Shown here: piece by piece, positions 47,241-55,391 of the stretch | How the letters are laid out: every line of letters starts with the position of its first letter | Numbering within the stretch: the stretch's first letter is position 1 | Assembly (NCBI RefSeq): GCF_000153165.2 | Contig: NC_014472.1 | Coordinates: 555,501 to 619,500 of the forward strand | DNA length: 64,000 nt | Source: Maribacter sp. HTCC2170 | Lineage (GTDB): Bacteria > Bacteroidota > Bacteroidia > Flavobacteriales > Flavobacteriaceae | Reading direction: 5' to 3' | Position numbers and translations under genes: made by a program | Notes under the pieces: model-generated | What the model saw: the letters and a program-made list of their open reading frames with translations, nothing else | What the model was told of the DNA's origin: nothing | Database searches by the model: none

Positions 47241-47350
47241 ACAACAATGGCTATAAGTAATTGCTTGCTCTCGCGGCTTTTCAGTTCGGTGTGTACTTGC
47301 AAAGTTAACCGCTAAACCACGCAACTACTCATAGCCGAGACCGTTGTGTG
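47241..47350. repeat. Palindromic spacer element, type II copy 1
   Basis: A 110-bp element fills the gap between the GNAT and SHOCT genes. Terminal arms ACAAC/GTTGT (47241-47245, 47343-47347) and GGCTAT/ATAGCC (47249-47254, 47331-47336) are inverted, with an inner pair GCGG/CCGC. Its right end CATAGCCGAGAC recurs at 50148-50159. A single-stranded copy would fold into a long hairpin much like an attC site. Confidence 0.75.
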
Positions 47351-47367
47351 TAATTAAAAAAAAGAAT

Positions 47368-47970
47368 ATGACTCTATTTCAAAGAAAACTCTTCCTACGT
47401 AGAGAATTCACAATGAATAAAGGAGAATTAAATATTAAGTCATCCGACTTAACAAGCTCAGAAGAACTGAATATTTCTTATGAAGAAATCGACACCTCTA
47501 AGCTAGTTTATCAAAAACAAACTGACAATATAATGTTGATAATCACAATAATATTTGGTGGGTTTTTCACGATAAATCTTTTTAACCCAGATAACTATAA
47601 GGATGATGGATGGTTTGGTGTTGGGCTTTTCCTTTTTATGGTTACGTTGTTTAGTGCAATGATTACCTATGTTAAATCCAAAAACCTTGTATTAATTCCA
47701 ACCATGAACAACGGGTATATTGAAATTTTGAAAGCGAAACCAAATCAAAAACAGTTTGATGAGTTTTTAAGCGAGTTAACAATCAGAATAACTACATACC
47801 TTAAATCAAAATATGGAACTCTAGATTTTGATTTACCAACTGAACCTCAATTAATGAATTTATCCTGGCTAAAAGACCGAGAAATAATTACCCTTGATGA
47901 ATTCGAAAATTTGAAAAAACAATTAATAAATAATGGAAAAGGGAATAGTCCTGTAGGGTTTAATAAATAA
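47368..47970 (+). CDS. Two-helix membrane protein with SHOCT-like C-terminus
   Basis: A 200-residue membrane protein not recognised by function. ATG at 47368 is the first codon outside the repeat element. Two hydrophobic helices (IMLIITIIFGGFFTINLF and FGVGLFLFMVTLFSAMI) are followed by a soluble region with TTYLKSKYGTLDF and a C-terminal SHOCT-like motif (WLKDREIITLDEFENLKKQLI) of the type thought to mediate oligomerisation. It is bracketed by a perfect 13-bp inverted pair at 47343-47355 and 47969-47981. Confidence 0.75.
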   Translation: MTLFQRKLFLRREFTMNKGELNIKSSDLTSSEELNISYEEIDTSKLVYQKQTDNIMLIITIIFGGFFTINLFNPDNYKDDGWFGVGLFLFMVTLFSAMITYVKSKNLVLIPTMNNGYIEILKAKPNQKQFDEFLSELTIRITTYLKSKYGTLDFDLPTEPQLMNLSWLKDREIITLDEFENLKKQLINNGKGNSPVGFNK

Positions 47971-48060
47971 TTACACACAACAATACCTATAAATCCATTG
48001 CGGCGGCTGCCAGAGGCAAGCAGGGAATTCCTAATTATAAATCCTTATTTTTAACCAGTG
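47969..48060. repeat. Spacer element, type I (degenerate copy)
   Basis: After AATTACACACAAC the sequence reads AATACCTATAAATCCATTGC, the left-end signature of the type I family, but the central palindrome is diverged and the right end is not clear. It separates the SHOCT and esterase genes. Confidence 0.55.
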
Positions 48061-48104
48061 GGTTGAATCTAAGCGAAACGCTAGAGACAATTAAGAAATC
48101 AACA

Positions 48105-48947
48105 ATGCATTCCATACGACAAATCATCTTAGTATGCTTTATTTTGAGTAGTATCGTTTGTACTGCACAAAGAGAACTCCTATACAAACAAGTCGATTCC
48201 ACCAAACTATTCTTGGAAGTCTATTCGCCCGAACAGATTGAGACATCCAAAGAATATTCTGCAATGGTTTTCTTTTTTGGAGGCGGCTGGAAAGGTGGTG
48301 ATAGATCTCATTTTTTGAACCATGCAAAGTATTTTTCCAAACGTGGGATTATTTGTTTTCTCGTTGATTACCGTACGGCAACGAAGCATAAGACCACACC
48401 CTTTGAATCACTTAAAGATGCCAAATCCGCTATTAGGTTCATTAGAAAGAATGCGTCAAAATTTAGTATTGACCCAACAAAAATTATAGCTTCTGGCGGC
48501 TCTGCCGGAGGGCATCTGGCTGCTGCGACCGCATTGATTGAGGGTTATAATGAAGACACCGATGATTTAAGCATAAGCTGCATACCAAATGCAATGGTGC
48601 TTTTTAACCCAGTTATAGATAACGGACCTGGTGGTTATGGTTATGAAAGAATCGGGAACGCCTACAAGAACTTTTCGCCACTTCATAATATCAAAAAAGG
48701 AGCTCCTCCCACCATTTTCTTCCTAGGAACAAATGATGCACTGATCCCTGTTGAAACTGCAGCATATTATAATGAAGTAATGGAGAAAGTTGGGAGCAGA
48801 TGTGAACTACTTTTATATGAGGGTCAAGGACATGGGTTCTTTAATTACAGGGATATAGAACATTATAAGAAAACTGTTGGCGAAGCAGATAAATTTTTAC
48901 AATCATTAAACTATTTATCGGTTAAACCAATTGTAAAAATCGAGTAA
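48105..48947 (+). CDS. Exported alpha/beta hydrolase (esterase/lipase, BD-FAE-like)
   Basis: A 280-residue hydrolase. ATG at 48105 begins the signal peptide (IILVCFILSSIVCTAQ); the frame opening at 48063 adds a polar stretch. The oxyanion region FFFGGGWKGGDR (HGGG-like), nucleophile elbow ASGGSAGGHLAA, acid in GTNDALIP and histidine in GQGHGFFN make up a complete Ser-Asp-His set. This is the hormone-sensitive-lipase/BD-FAE type acting on acetylated sugars or short esters; substrate unknown. A 286-bp copy of its 3' end lies at 54340-54625. Confidence 0.9.
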   Translation: MHSIRQIILVCFILSSIVCTAQRELLYKQVDSTKLFLEVYSPEQIETSKEYSAMVFFFGGGWKGGDRSHFLNHAKYFSKRGIICFLVDYRTATKHKTTPFESLKDAKSAIRFIRKNASKFSIDPTKIIASGGSAGGHLAAATALIEGYNEDTDDLSISCIPNAMVLFNPVIDNGPGGYGYERIGNAYKNFSPLHNIKKGAPPTIFFLGTNDALIPVETAAYYNEVMEKVGSRCELLLYEGQGHGFFNYRDIEHYKKTVGEADKFLQSLNYLSVKPIVKIE

Positions 48948-48950
48948 GAA

Positions 48951-49025
48951 TATCTATAATCCATTGTGGGCGGATTTCCTAAACGGAAATCTTCTCTTAT
49001 TCACTAACTTTATGATACGACAGAA
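48951..49025. repeat. Spacer element, type I copy
   Basis: The core is CTATAATCCATTG, then GATTTCC-TAAAC-GGAAATC (perfect 7-bp inverted repeat around a 5-nt loop) and a tail CACTAACTTTATGATACGAC. This copy lies between the esterase and nitrilase-like genes. Confidence 0.75.
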
Positions 49026-49107
49026 AAGTCCGGTGGACATTTTCCGCTATTTATCATAACCGAACGGTTATGCACAAGCATCGAAAAAATTCAACTTCAA
49101 TCAAAAT

Positions 49108-50040
49108 ATGAACATTTCAGTTGCCCAATTTCAACCAAAAGACGGAGATAAAATATACAACCTATCGATAATACGCAAACTTGCGGAAAAAGCAAAATCC
49201 AATGCAGCGGACTTAATCAGTTTTCACGAAATGTCTATTACCGCCTATACTTTTACCAAGGACTTGACTCTAGAACAGATAACGGAATTGGCGGAGGAAG
49301 TGCCAAATGGGAAAAGTACGCAGGAATTAATTGCAATTTCCAAAGAATTGGGCATACCGATTTTGGCAGGTCTAGTCGAAAAATATGATGGGAAAATATA
49401 CAATACGTATATCTGCGTTACGGGAGATGGAGTGGTCGCAAAGTACCGAAAAATCCATCCCTTTATCAGTAAACATATGTCGGCTGGAAATGAGTATTGC
49501 GTATTCGACCTGCTTGGCTGGAAATGCGGAATTTTAATTTGTTATGACAACAATGTAATAGAAAATGTAAGAGCGACAAGCCTTTTGGGAGCGGAATTAA
49601 TTTTCGCGCCCCACGTTACAGGTTGTACACCATCGGCAATGCCACATCGAGATTATGTAGCAGACAAGTATTGGCAAAACCGCTTAAATGACCCTGTTTC
49701 GTTGCGAATGGAATTTGACGGCCCGAAAGGTAGGCGTTGGTTAATGCGTTGGCTGCCTGCAAGGGCTTATGACAATGGAGTTTACTACGCATTTACAAAC
49801 CCAATTGGTTATGACGGAGAACATCTGAAAAATGGCAATTCGATGATAATCGACCCATTTGGAGAAATTTTATCTGAAGTAAAGTCATTTGACGACGATA
49901 TTACGATTTCAAAAATCACAAAAGAAAAAATCAAACTGTCCGGTGGTTGGAGATATAAAAACGCTAGAAGACCGGAATTGTACAAAGACATAATTGGCGG
50001 AAATCACGAATCGGACACAACACCTGTTTGGATGAAGTAG
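49108..50040 (+). CDS. Nitrilase-superfamily carbon-nitrogen hydrolase
   Basis: A 310-residue cytoplasmic amidase or nitrilase-like enzyme. The catalytic set is complete: E41 in SFHEMSITAY, K115 in KYRKIHPF and C145 in CGILICYDNNVIENVR. A GNSMIIDPFGEILSE strand closes the core. Substrates in this superfamily range from amides to N-carbamoyl amino acids and the exact one is not evident. It is bracketed by GTTATGCACAAGC (49067-49079) and GCCTGTGCATAAC (50065-50077), which match as inverted repeats in 12 of 13 positions. Its somewhat higher GC than its neighbours hints at separate origin. Confidence 0.9.
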   Translation: MNISVAQFQPKDGDKIYNLSIIRKLAEKAKSNAADLISFHEMSITAYTFTKDLTLEQITELAEEVPNGKSTQELIAISKELGIPILAGLVEKYDGKIYNTYICVTGDGVVAKYRKIHPFISKHMSAGNEYCVFDLLGWKCGILICYDNNVIENVRATSLLGAELIFAPHVTGCTPSAMPHRDYVADKYWQNRLNDPVSLRMEFDGPKGRRWLMRWLPARAYDNGVYYAFTNPIGYDGEHLKNGNSMIIDPFGEILSEVKSFDDDITISKITKEKIKLSGGWRYKNARRPELYKDIIGGNHESDTTPVWMK

Positions 50041-50071
50041 AAAACGGCCAAAGATTGCGTAAAAGCCTGTG

Positions 50072-50160
50072 CATAACAATGCCTATAATTAATACGGACT
50101 TCGGTCTTTACCCCAAGGTCTGTGTATATTTATGATGTCGCACTAATCATAGCCGAGACG
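50072..50160. repeat. Palindromic spacer element, type II copy 2
   Basis: It begins ATAACAATGCCTATAATTAAT and ends ATCATAGCCGAGACG, sharing both ends with copy 1 at 47241-47350 although the middle differs. It separates the nitrilase-like and serine hydrolase genes. Confidence 0.7.
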
Positions 50161-50185
50161 CGCACCAATTAAAAAATACAGAACA

Positions 50186-51598
50186 ATGAAAAAGCAATCT
50201 CTATTATTTTTATTTCTACTTTTTACAATATGTTCATTTGGTCAATTAAAACAGAGTCAGGCAATAGACTACCTCTTTTTAGATTGGAATAAGCCCAATG
50301 TACCTGGTTGCGCAATAGGAATTGTTCAGGATGGAAAACTAATCTACACTAAAGGATATGGAATTGCTGACTTGGAACACGATATACAAATAACACCGGC
50401 ATCTGTTTTTTATATTGGCTCTGTCTCTAAACAGTTTGTAACATTTAGTATTTTACTTCTTGAGGAGCAAGGGAAGTTAAACCTTGATGATAAAATTCAA
50501 AAGTATTTACCTGATTTCCCCGAATATGATTCTACCCTAACTATTAGAAATTTTATTCATCATACTAGTGGTGTTAGAGACTATTTAACCTTGATGTATT
50601 TAAAGGGAAGAAACTATCTCGACAATACCGATGAAGATGAAGTCTATGAACTTATAAAAAAACAGAAAGAGCTGAATTTTACACCTGGCGAGAAATATTT
50701 ATATAGCAATTCTTGTTATTTCATGCTCGCAATGATAGTTGAAAAAGCCGCAGGTCAATCCTTAAAAGATTTTGCACATAAAAATATTTTCCAGCCTTTA
50801 GGAATGAAAAATTCTCTTTTTTATGATGACAATACAGACATAATTAAAAATCGAGTTTTTAGTTATGAGAAGAAAAGTAATGAAGATGGATTTAATAATT
50901 TGATTATGAGATTTGACCTAGTTGGTTCTGGTGGAGTTTATTCAAGTATAGAAGACTTGTTTTTATGGGATCAGAATTTTTATAACAATAAGCTTGGAAA
51001 AGGAGGGCAAAGCATTATTAATAAAATGCACGAGGAAGGTTTTTTAAATAATGGAGAAAGTAGTGGCTATGCTTTTGCCTTAAATAACGGAAATTATAAA
51101 GGATTAAAAACGGTTAGTCATGGAGGTTCACTTGCAGGATATCGAGCACAATTAATGCGATTCCCGGATGAGAATTTTTCTGTAATCATTCTGGCCAACA
51201 GAGGAGATGCAAATCCAACTCGTAAATCTTTTCAAATAACAGATATTCTACTAAAAAATAAATTTGTAGAAGAAAAAACCGCAGAGAAGAAAATTCAAAA
51301 AGTAGATGAAAGCAGTTCTGATAGAAAAGAAAAGATAGATTTTTCAAATTTAAACTTCGAAGATTATATCGGGAGATATTATAGCGAAGAATTAGATGTG
51401 AATTATATTTTATCTCTTGAAGAAGAAAAACTAAATATTCAAATTGCAAATTATGCTCCTCAAGAATTGTCCGTTTATGACAAAGATAGTTTTAGTGGAG
51501 GTCGATTCTCAATTCGATTCAACAGGCGGAATGGAATAATAACAAGTTTTGAATTTGATGCGGGAAGAGTAACCAATTTAAAATTCGAAAAGAAATAA
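50186..51598 (+). CDS. Class C beta-lactamase-like serine hydrolase, exported
   Basis: A 470-residue penicillin-recognising-type hydrolase. A signal peptide (SLLFLFLLFTICSFGQ) precedes the SxxK motif IGSVSKQF (S79, K82), the YSN motif in KYLYSNSCYF near 172, and HGGSLAGYRAQ near 312 in place of KTG. A C-terminal beta domain follows (about 390-470). By family this could be a D-aminopeptidase, esterase or carboxypeptidase; a true beta-lactamase is less likely. The left flank GCGCACC and right flank GGTGCTAAC are a partial inverted match. Codon use is markedly AT-rich. Confidence 0.9.
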   Translation: MKKQSLLFLFLLFTICSFGQLKQSQAIDYLFLDWNKPNVPGCAIGIVQDGKLIYTKGYGIADLEHDIQITPASVFYIGSVSKQFVTFSILLLEEQGKLNLDDKIQKYLPDFPEYDSTLTIRNFIHHTSGVRDYLTLMYLKGRNYLDNTDEDEVYELIKKQKELNFTPGEKYLYSNSCYFMLAMIVEKAAGQSLKDFAHKNIFQPLGMKNSLFYDDNTDIIKNRVFSYEKKSNEDGFNNLIMRFDLVGSGGVYSSIEDLFLWDQNFYNNKLGKGGQSIINKMHEEGFLNNGESSGYAFALNNGNYKGLKTVSHGGSLAGYRAQLMRFPDENFSVIILANRGDANPTRKSFQITDILLKNKFVEEKTAEKKIQKVDESSSDRKEKIDFSNLNFEDYIGRYYSEELDVNYILSLEEEKLNIQIANYAPQELSVYDKDSFSGGRFSIRFNRRNGIITSFEFDAGRVTNLKFEKK

Positions 51599-51600
51599 AA

Positions 51601-51682
51601 GGTGCTAACAATACCTATTATCCATTGCGGGCAGATTTCCTAAACGGAAATCTGTACAATTAGCAAATTATGGTCTTAGACG
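51601..51682. repeat. Spacer element, type I copy (clearest)
   Basis: Order: GGTGCTAAC, AATACCTATTATCCATTGC, the perfect 9-bp inverted repeat CAGATTTCC-TAAAC-GGAAATCTG, CAATTAGC, then GGTCTTAGACG. Extending the stem pairs ATTG (51623-51626) with CAAT. A separate imperfect hairpin follows at 51695-51736 (CATGC/GCATG arms). Confidence 0.85.
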
Positions 51683-51774
51683 CAAAAGTTCTACCATGCA
51701 CGCCTCTACTCGCCCACTGCTAGCGGAGGTGGCATGCTAAAAATTTACATTTCACTTTTTTAGTTATTGAAAAA

Positions 51775-52032
51775 ATGAAGCAAATGATTTTAAAACAAAT
51801 TCAAAAATTACCTATAGGCTATTCAGAAGCTATTTATAACAACAAGAAATATGGAATTACTAAAGAAGTTTTTAATAATGGCAAATCATTTAAAATCTAT
51901 GGAAGCGAACTACAGGGTAACGACTTTGTAAGCTTAAACTATTATTTAACGTCTAACAATGAATTATTAAAACCTTGCGAAATGCCAAAAGAAAAAGTAA
52001 TCCATTTTTTAAAAAACATAGATTTAATATGA
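51775..52032 (+). CDS. Small conserved-type protein (85 residues) linked to methionine sulfoxide repair
   Basis: A short cytoplasmic protein with KLPIGYSEAIYNNKKYGITKE near the start and LKPCEMPKEKVIHFLKNI at the end. I recall near-identical 80-residue flavobacterial proteins annotated as peptide methionine sulfoxide reductase although they lack the MsrA/MsrB folds; this is unverified. Its stop overlaps the next ATG (ATGA), and a real MsrA lies three genes downstream, which supports a role with it. Confidence 0.7.
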   Translation: MKQMILKQIQKLPIGYSEAIYNNKKYGITKEVFNNGKSFKIYGSELQGNDFVSLNYYLTSNNELLKPCEMPKEKVIHFLKNIDLI

Positions 52033-52493
52033 GCGAAGTAAAATTTAAAAATATACGATTCAATCCAGACATAACACCTTTTCATGATTTAGCTAAAAAT
52101 ATGGCTAAAGCAGTTGGTTATACAGCAGACTTAGCAATAGACAAACAATTGGCGCAACTATTACGTTTACGCGTAGCCCAAAAAAACGACTGTGCATATT
52201 GTGTCATTTTGCATGCAAAGGCTTCACGGGACGCCGGAATTTCTGAAGCAAAAACCGATAATATTTCATCTTGGTATAATAGTGAATTATTTAACGAAGT
52301 TGAAAAAGTGACACTAGCATATTGCGATGTGTTAACAGATGGTAAATTAAAAGACTTTCAGAAATATCACGATGCATTAACAGACCATTTTAATGAAAAA
52401 GAAATTGCAGAAATAGCAGCTATAATTATTAATATGAATTTATGGACACGACTGAAGCTAGCACAAGGCGCTATTCCATTCATAAAAGAATAA
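52029..52493 (+). CDS. Carboxymuconolactone decarboxylase/AhpD-family protein
   Basis: A 154-residue alkylhydroperoxidase D-like protein. ATG at 52029 gives the ATGA overlap with the previous gene and is preferred over 51975. The redox motif NDCAYCVILHAKASRDAG (CxxC with downstream His) lies near residues 56-73, as in AhpD-type peroxidases. These act in thiol-dependent peroxide reduction or as gamma-CMD-like enzymes. The next gene follows after one base. Confidence 0.9.
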   Translation: MSEVKFKNIRFNPDITPFHDLAKNMAKAVGYTADLAIDKQLAQLLRLRVAQKNDCAYCVILHAKASRDAGISEAKTDNISSWYNSELFNEVEKVTLAYCDVLTDGKLKDFQKYHDALTDHFNEKEIAEIAAIIINMNLWTRLKLAQGAIPFIKE

Positions 52494-52494
52494 T

Positions 52495-53436
52495 ATGGCC
52501 ATAGGATTAGGAACTGCTGCTTTAGGTAGACCACAATATATAAACGTACGCCTAGAGCCTTCTGAAATGAATCTAAAGTCTTTTAGAGCGCAAAGTTTCT
52601 CTGTTTTAGAAAGAGCTTATGAATTAGGTGTTAGATATTTTGATACAGCTCCAGGTTATGGTTTGGCAGAAAATCTACTATTGGAATGGTTAAATACTAA
52701 AAACGATTCGAGTATTCAAATAGCAACAAAATGGGGATATACCTATGTTGCAAATTTTAATTCAAATGCTAAAGTTCACGAAATAAAAGAGCATAGCTTA
52801 GAAAAGCTAAATGAGCAATGGCAAATTTCAAGAGCATTTTTACCCAACCTAAAAGTGTATCAAATACATTCTGCAACATTAGAAACCGGTGTTCTTGAAA
52901 ATAGGGCCATTTTAGAGCGAATGGCATTTTTAAAAAATGAACATCAAATAGAAATTGGTATTACTGTCACTGGAGAAAACCAGACAGAAGTGATTAAAAA
53001 AGCGCTGGATGTTTCAGTAAATCAAGAACAATTATTTGATGCTTTTCAGGTAACTTATAATATACTTGATCAAAGTTTAAATGCAATTTCAAAAGAACTG
53101 ATTGGGCAAAATAAAAGGATAATCATTAAAGAGGCTTTAGCCAATGGAAGACTTTTTAGAAATACCAGTTATGATCACTATCTAAAGCTATATAATGTTT
53201 TAGAAGAATTAGCAAAAAACCACAATGTTGGTGTTGATGTTATAGCTCTTAAGTTTTGCGAACAAACAATAGCCAAAAATATGGTTTTAAGTGGTGCGTC
53301 AAATATTGTGCATTTAGAATCGAACCTAAAAGCGAATACTGCTGTTTTATCTGAAGATGATATAGCTATGCTTAAGAATTTCAAAATTGATACAACAAAG
53401 TATTGGCAAGAGCGAAAACAATTAATTTGGAATTAA
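52495..53436 (+). CDS. Aldo/keto reductase
   Basis: A 313-residue NAD(P)H-dependent oxidoreductase. The AKR tetrad appears as FDTAPGYG (D and Y, near residues 43-50), the lysine in ATKWGY and the histidine in YQIHSATL. The segment VVLSGASNIVHLESNLKA near 262-280 is the usual cofactor-binding end. It is cotranscribed with the AhpD-like gene one base upstream. Substrate unknown. Confidence 0.92.
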   Translation: MAIGLGTAALGRPQYINVRLEPSEMNLKSFRAQSFSVLERAYELGVRYFDTAPGYGLAENLLLEWLNTKNDSSIQIATKWGYTYVANFNSNAKVHEIKEHSLEKLNEQWQISRAFLPNLKVYQIHSATLETGVLENRAILERMAFLKNEHQIEIGITVTGENQTEVIKKALDVSVNQEQLFDAFQVTYNILDQSLNAISKELIGQNKRIIIKEALANGRLFRNTSYDHYLKLYNVLEELAKNHNVGVDVIALKFCEQTIAKNMVLSGASNIVHLESNLKANTAVLSEDDIAMLKNFKIDTTKYWQERKQLIWN

Positions 53437-53539
53437 ACTATTAAAACTAATTACGAATTGGTGTTCACTCACGATATGTAGGAAGAACATGCACCAATTT
53501 AGAATTGCAAGCAGTAAAAGAAGAATTACTAGAATAAGA

Positions 53540-54049
53540 ATGAGAGAATTAACAAAAATAGCATTTGGTGGAGGTTGTCATTGGTGTACCGAAGCTGTTT
53601 TTCAATCTTTAATAGGTGTTGTAAATGTAGAACAAGGTTATGTAGCATCATATGGTGAACATGGCTCGTTTTCTGAAGCTGTAATTGTTTTATTCAATGA
53701 TGAAGTCATTACACTTCAAATCCTGATTGAAGTTCATTTGCACACGCACAAGAGTACTTCAGAGCACTCAATGAGAGAAAAATATCGTTCGGCCATTTAT
53801 ACATTTTCCAAGGAACAATCGCAAGAGGCTAAAAACATATTGCAAAAGTTTCAATATGAATTTGACCATCAACTGGTAACAAAAGTGTATCCATTTTCGG
53901 AATTTAAAGCCTCAAGTGAAGCTATTCAGAATTATCATCAAAAAAATCCTGAAAAACCGTTTTGTAAAAAGTATATAAATCCTAAATTGATATTTATAAG
54001 AGATAAGTTTTCAAATCAAGTCAACAAAAATTTTATCATAACGAACTAA
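53540..54049 (+). CDS. msrA: Peptide-methionine (S)-S-oxide reductase
   Basis: A 169-residue MsrA that repairs oxidised methionine in proteins. ATG at 53540 is chosen because the conserved AFGGGCHWCTEAVF follows at once (catalytic C13; usual form GCFWC, here with H for F). Later marks are GVVNVEQGYVASYGEHGSFSEAV, EVHLHTHKSTSEHSMREKYRSAIY and PFSEFKASSEAIQNYHQKNP. The tail is longer than in classic MsrA and lacks clear resolving cysteines beyond C16 and C149. It ends the AhpD/AKR/MsrA operon before the small zinc-ribbon gene. Confidence 0.92.
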   Translation: MRELTKIAFGGGCHWCTEAVFQSLIGVVNVEQGYVASYGEHGSFSEAVIVLFNDEVITLQILIEVHLHTHKSTSEHSMREKYRSAIYTFSKEQSQEAKNILQKFQYEFDHQLVTKVYPFSEFKASSEAIQNYHQKNPEKPFCKKYINPKLIFIRDKFSNQVNKNFIITN

Positions 54050-54053
54050 AACT

Positions 54054-54332
54054 ATGTCGATATTAGAATCTATTAAAAGCTACTTTGGAAAAAAAATGAA
54101 CAACGAAAAAACCGGTGAGGCACCTGAAGGGGTTTGCCCAAATTGCTGGGGAAAACAGGAATGGGAAGGTGAATTTTACGAGTTTATGAAAGGTAGTAAA
54201 AACGATAAGCGTGATGAGACTTATAATAACTTTATCAATAAAATTGTAGAAAGTAATATCGAAGGCATCCGCATACAACAAGATTCCTATACTTGTAAAA
54301 CTTGTAATATTAAATATGATTCCGATCATTAA
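54054..54332 (+). CDS. Small zinc-ribbon protein (92 residues)
   Basis: Two Cys pairs, VCPNCWGKQEW near residues 27-37 and YTCKTCNIKY near 80-89, make a four-cysteine zinc ribbon around a helical middle (GSKNDKRDETYNNFINKIVE). It starts 4 bp after msrA and belongs to the same unit. Function unknown; it may serve as a small redox or nucleic-acid-binding partner. Confidence 0.75.
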   Translation: MSILESIKSYFGKKMNNEKTGEAPEGVCPNCWGKQEWEGEFYEFMKGSKNDKRDETYNNFINKIVESNIEGIRIQQDSYTCKTCNIKYDSDH

Positions 54333-54339
54333 TTGAGTA

Positions 54340-54625
54340 CTACAAGAGCTTTTCACTCCTTCATAATATCAAAAAAGGAGCCCCTCCCACAATTTTCTTC
54401 CTTGGAACAATTGATGTGCTGATTCCTGTTGAAAACGCAGAATATTATAATAAAGTAATGGAAAAAGTCGGGAGCAGATGTGAGCTACTGTTATATAAGC
54501 GTCAAGGTCATGGGTTCTTTAATTACAAGAATTTAGAACATTACAAGAAAACTGTTGGCGAAGCAGATAAATTTTTACAATCGCTAAACTATGTAACAGC
54601 TGCCCCAAGTGTGAAAATTGAATAA
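54340..54625 (+). pseudogene. 3' fragment of the alpha/beta hydrolase, duplicated
   Basis: These 286 bases are colinear with 48662-48947, the last third of the esterase, in the same reading frame: YKSFSLLHNIKKGAPPTIFF, VEKVGS-type segment MEKVGSRCELLLYKRQGHGFF, and the end SVKIE. The acid and histidine of the triad are present but the nucleophile half (GGSAGG) is absent, and there is no start codon in the duplicated part except a GTG at 54416. It is followed by a type I spacer just as the parent is. It is a non-functional remnant from recombination. Confidence 0.9.
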
Positions 54626-54706
54626 CAACATCTATAATTTATTGCGATAGATTTACTAAACGGAAATCTGTGCAATTAGCTAACTTTGGTCTTAGACGTT
54701 GTAAGC
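54626..54706. repeat. Spacer element, type I copy
   Basis: AACATCTATAATTTATTGC, GATTTAC-TAAAC-GGAAATC, TGTGCAATTAGCTAACTTTG and GGTCTTAGACGTTGTAAGC. The tail matches the copies at 51601 and 58593 and is the clearest example of the GACGTT right end. Confidence 0.8.
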
Positions 54707-54715
54707 AATACCTAA

Positions 54716-55309
54716 ATGAAGAAAAAAGCATTACTAATAATTGGGTCGATTGGCATAATCTATTTTTTCGTTTCCTACCTTCTGCCAAATTATATTGGTG
54801 TACCTCTAGCTGCTTACGAATCCTATAAAAACCGGTCTGAATATGAAAAAGAAAATTCCGGCAATAGATTAAATGAACTCGTTTTAGACAGTATTGGGGA
54901 TTTTCCTTTTCCTATTGGTTCTGTTTCAGATTATGAAAAAGTATTTAGTGAAGGTCAAATCTTAAAACTGACTGAAATAATTTCCAGCTATGAACAAGAA
55001 ACTACACGAGAAATCGCAATTGTATCTGTAAGCAGTATTGAGCCATATATTGATATTCAAAAATACTCGACGGATTTAGCGAACGAATGGGGAATTGGAA
55101 AAGCTGAAACGAACAATGGACTTTTGATATTATTTAGTAAAAATCTACAGGAAATTAGTATTTCGACGGGATTGGGGACAGAAAAAATATTGACCGACGA
55201 AATATGCAAAAAAGTCATTGATTCAACTATAATTCCTCAATTCAAAAATGGAAAATATCTTGCCGGAATAGAAAAAGGAATGGCAGAATTAACTAAGCAA
55301 TGGGATTAA
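54716..55309 (+). CDS. TPM-domain membrane-anchored protein
   Basis: A 197-residue protein with an N-terminal anchor (ALLIIGSIGIIYFFVSYLLP) and an exposed TPM domain (about 65-195). The TPM core shows DYEKVFSEGQILKLTEIISSYE, REIAIVSVSSIEPY, YSTDLANEWGIGKAETNNGLLILFS, ISISTGLGTEKILTD and FKNGKYLAGIEKGM. TPM proteins have been linked to photosystem repair, acid-phosphatase-like activity and envelope maintenance; the bacterial role is unsettled. Spacers lie on both sides. Confidence 0.88.
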   Translation: MKKKALLIIGSIGIIYFFVSYLLPNYIGVPLAAYESYKNRSEYEKENSGNRLNELVLDSIGDFPFPIGSVSDYEKVFSEGQILKLTEIISSYEQETTREIAIVSVSSIEPYIDIQKYSTDLANEWGIGKAETNNGLLILFSKNLQEISISTGLGTEKILTDEICKKVIDSTIIPQFKNGKYLAGIEKGMAELTKQWD

Positions 55310-55325
55310 AGAACTGTATGCTAAG

Positions 55326-55380
55326 ACACGGATAATTCATTGCTTACAGATTTACTAAACGGAAATCAACCCTTATTTTA
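55326..55380. repeat. Spacer element, type I (short copy)
   Basis: GATAATTCATTGC, then GATTTAC-TAAAC-GGAAATC, then a diverged AT-rich tail. It lies between the TPM gene and the convergent membrane regulator. Confidence 0.65.
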
Positions 55381-55391
55381 CCCAGATAAAT

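Noticed and set aside
50186-51598. Antibiotic-resistance beta-lactamase
   Set aside because: It has SxxK and YSN but HGG instead of KTG and an extra C-terminal domain, as in the wider serine hydrolase family.
53451-53537. 29-codon frame just before msrA with coding-like end (LELQAVKEELLE)
   Set aside because: It looks like the tail of a lost gene, but no family is recognised and it is too short to call.
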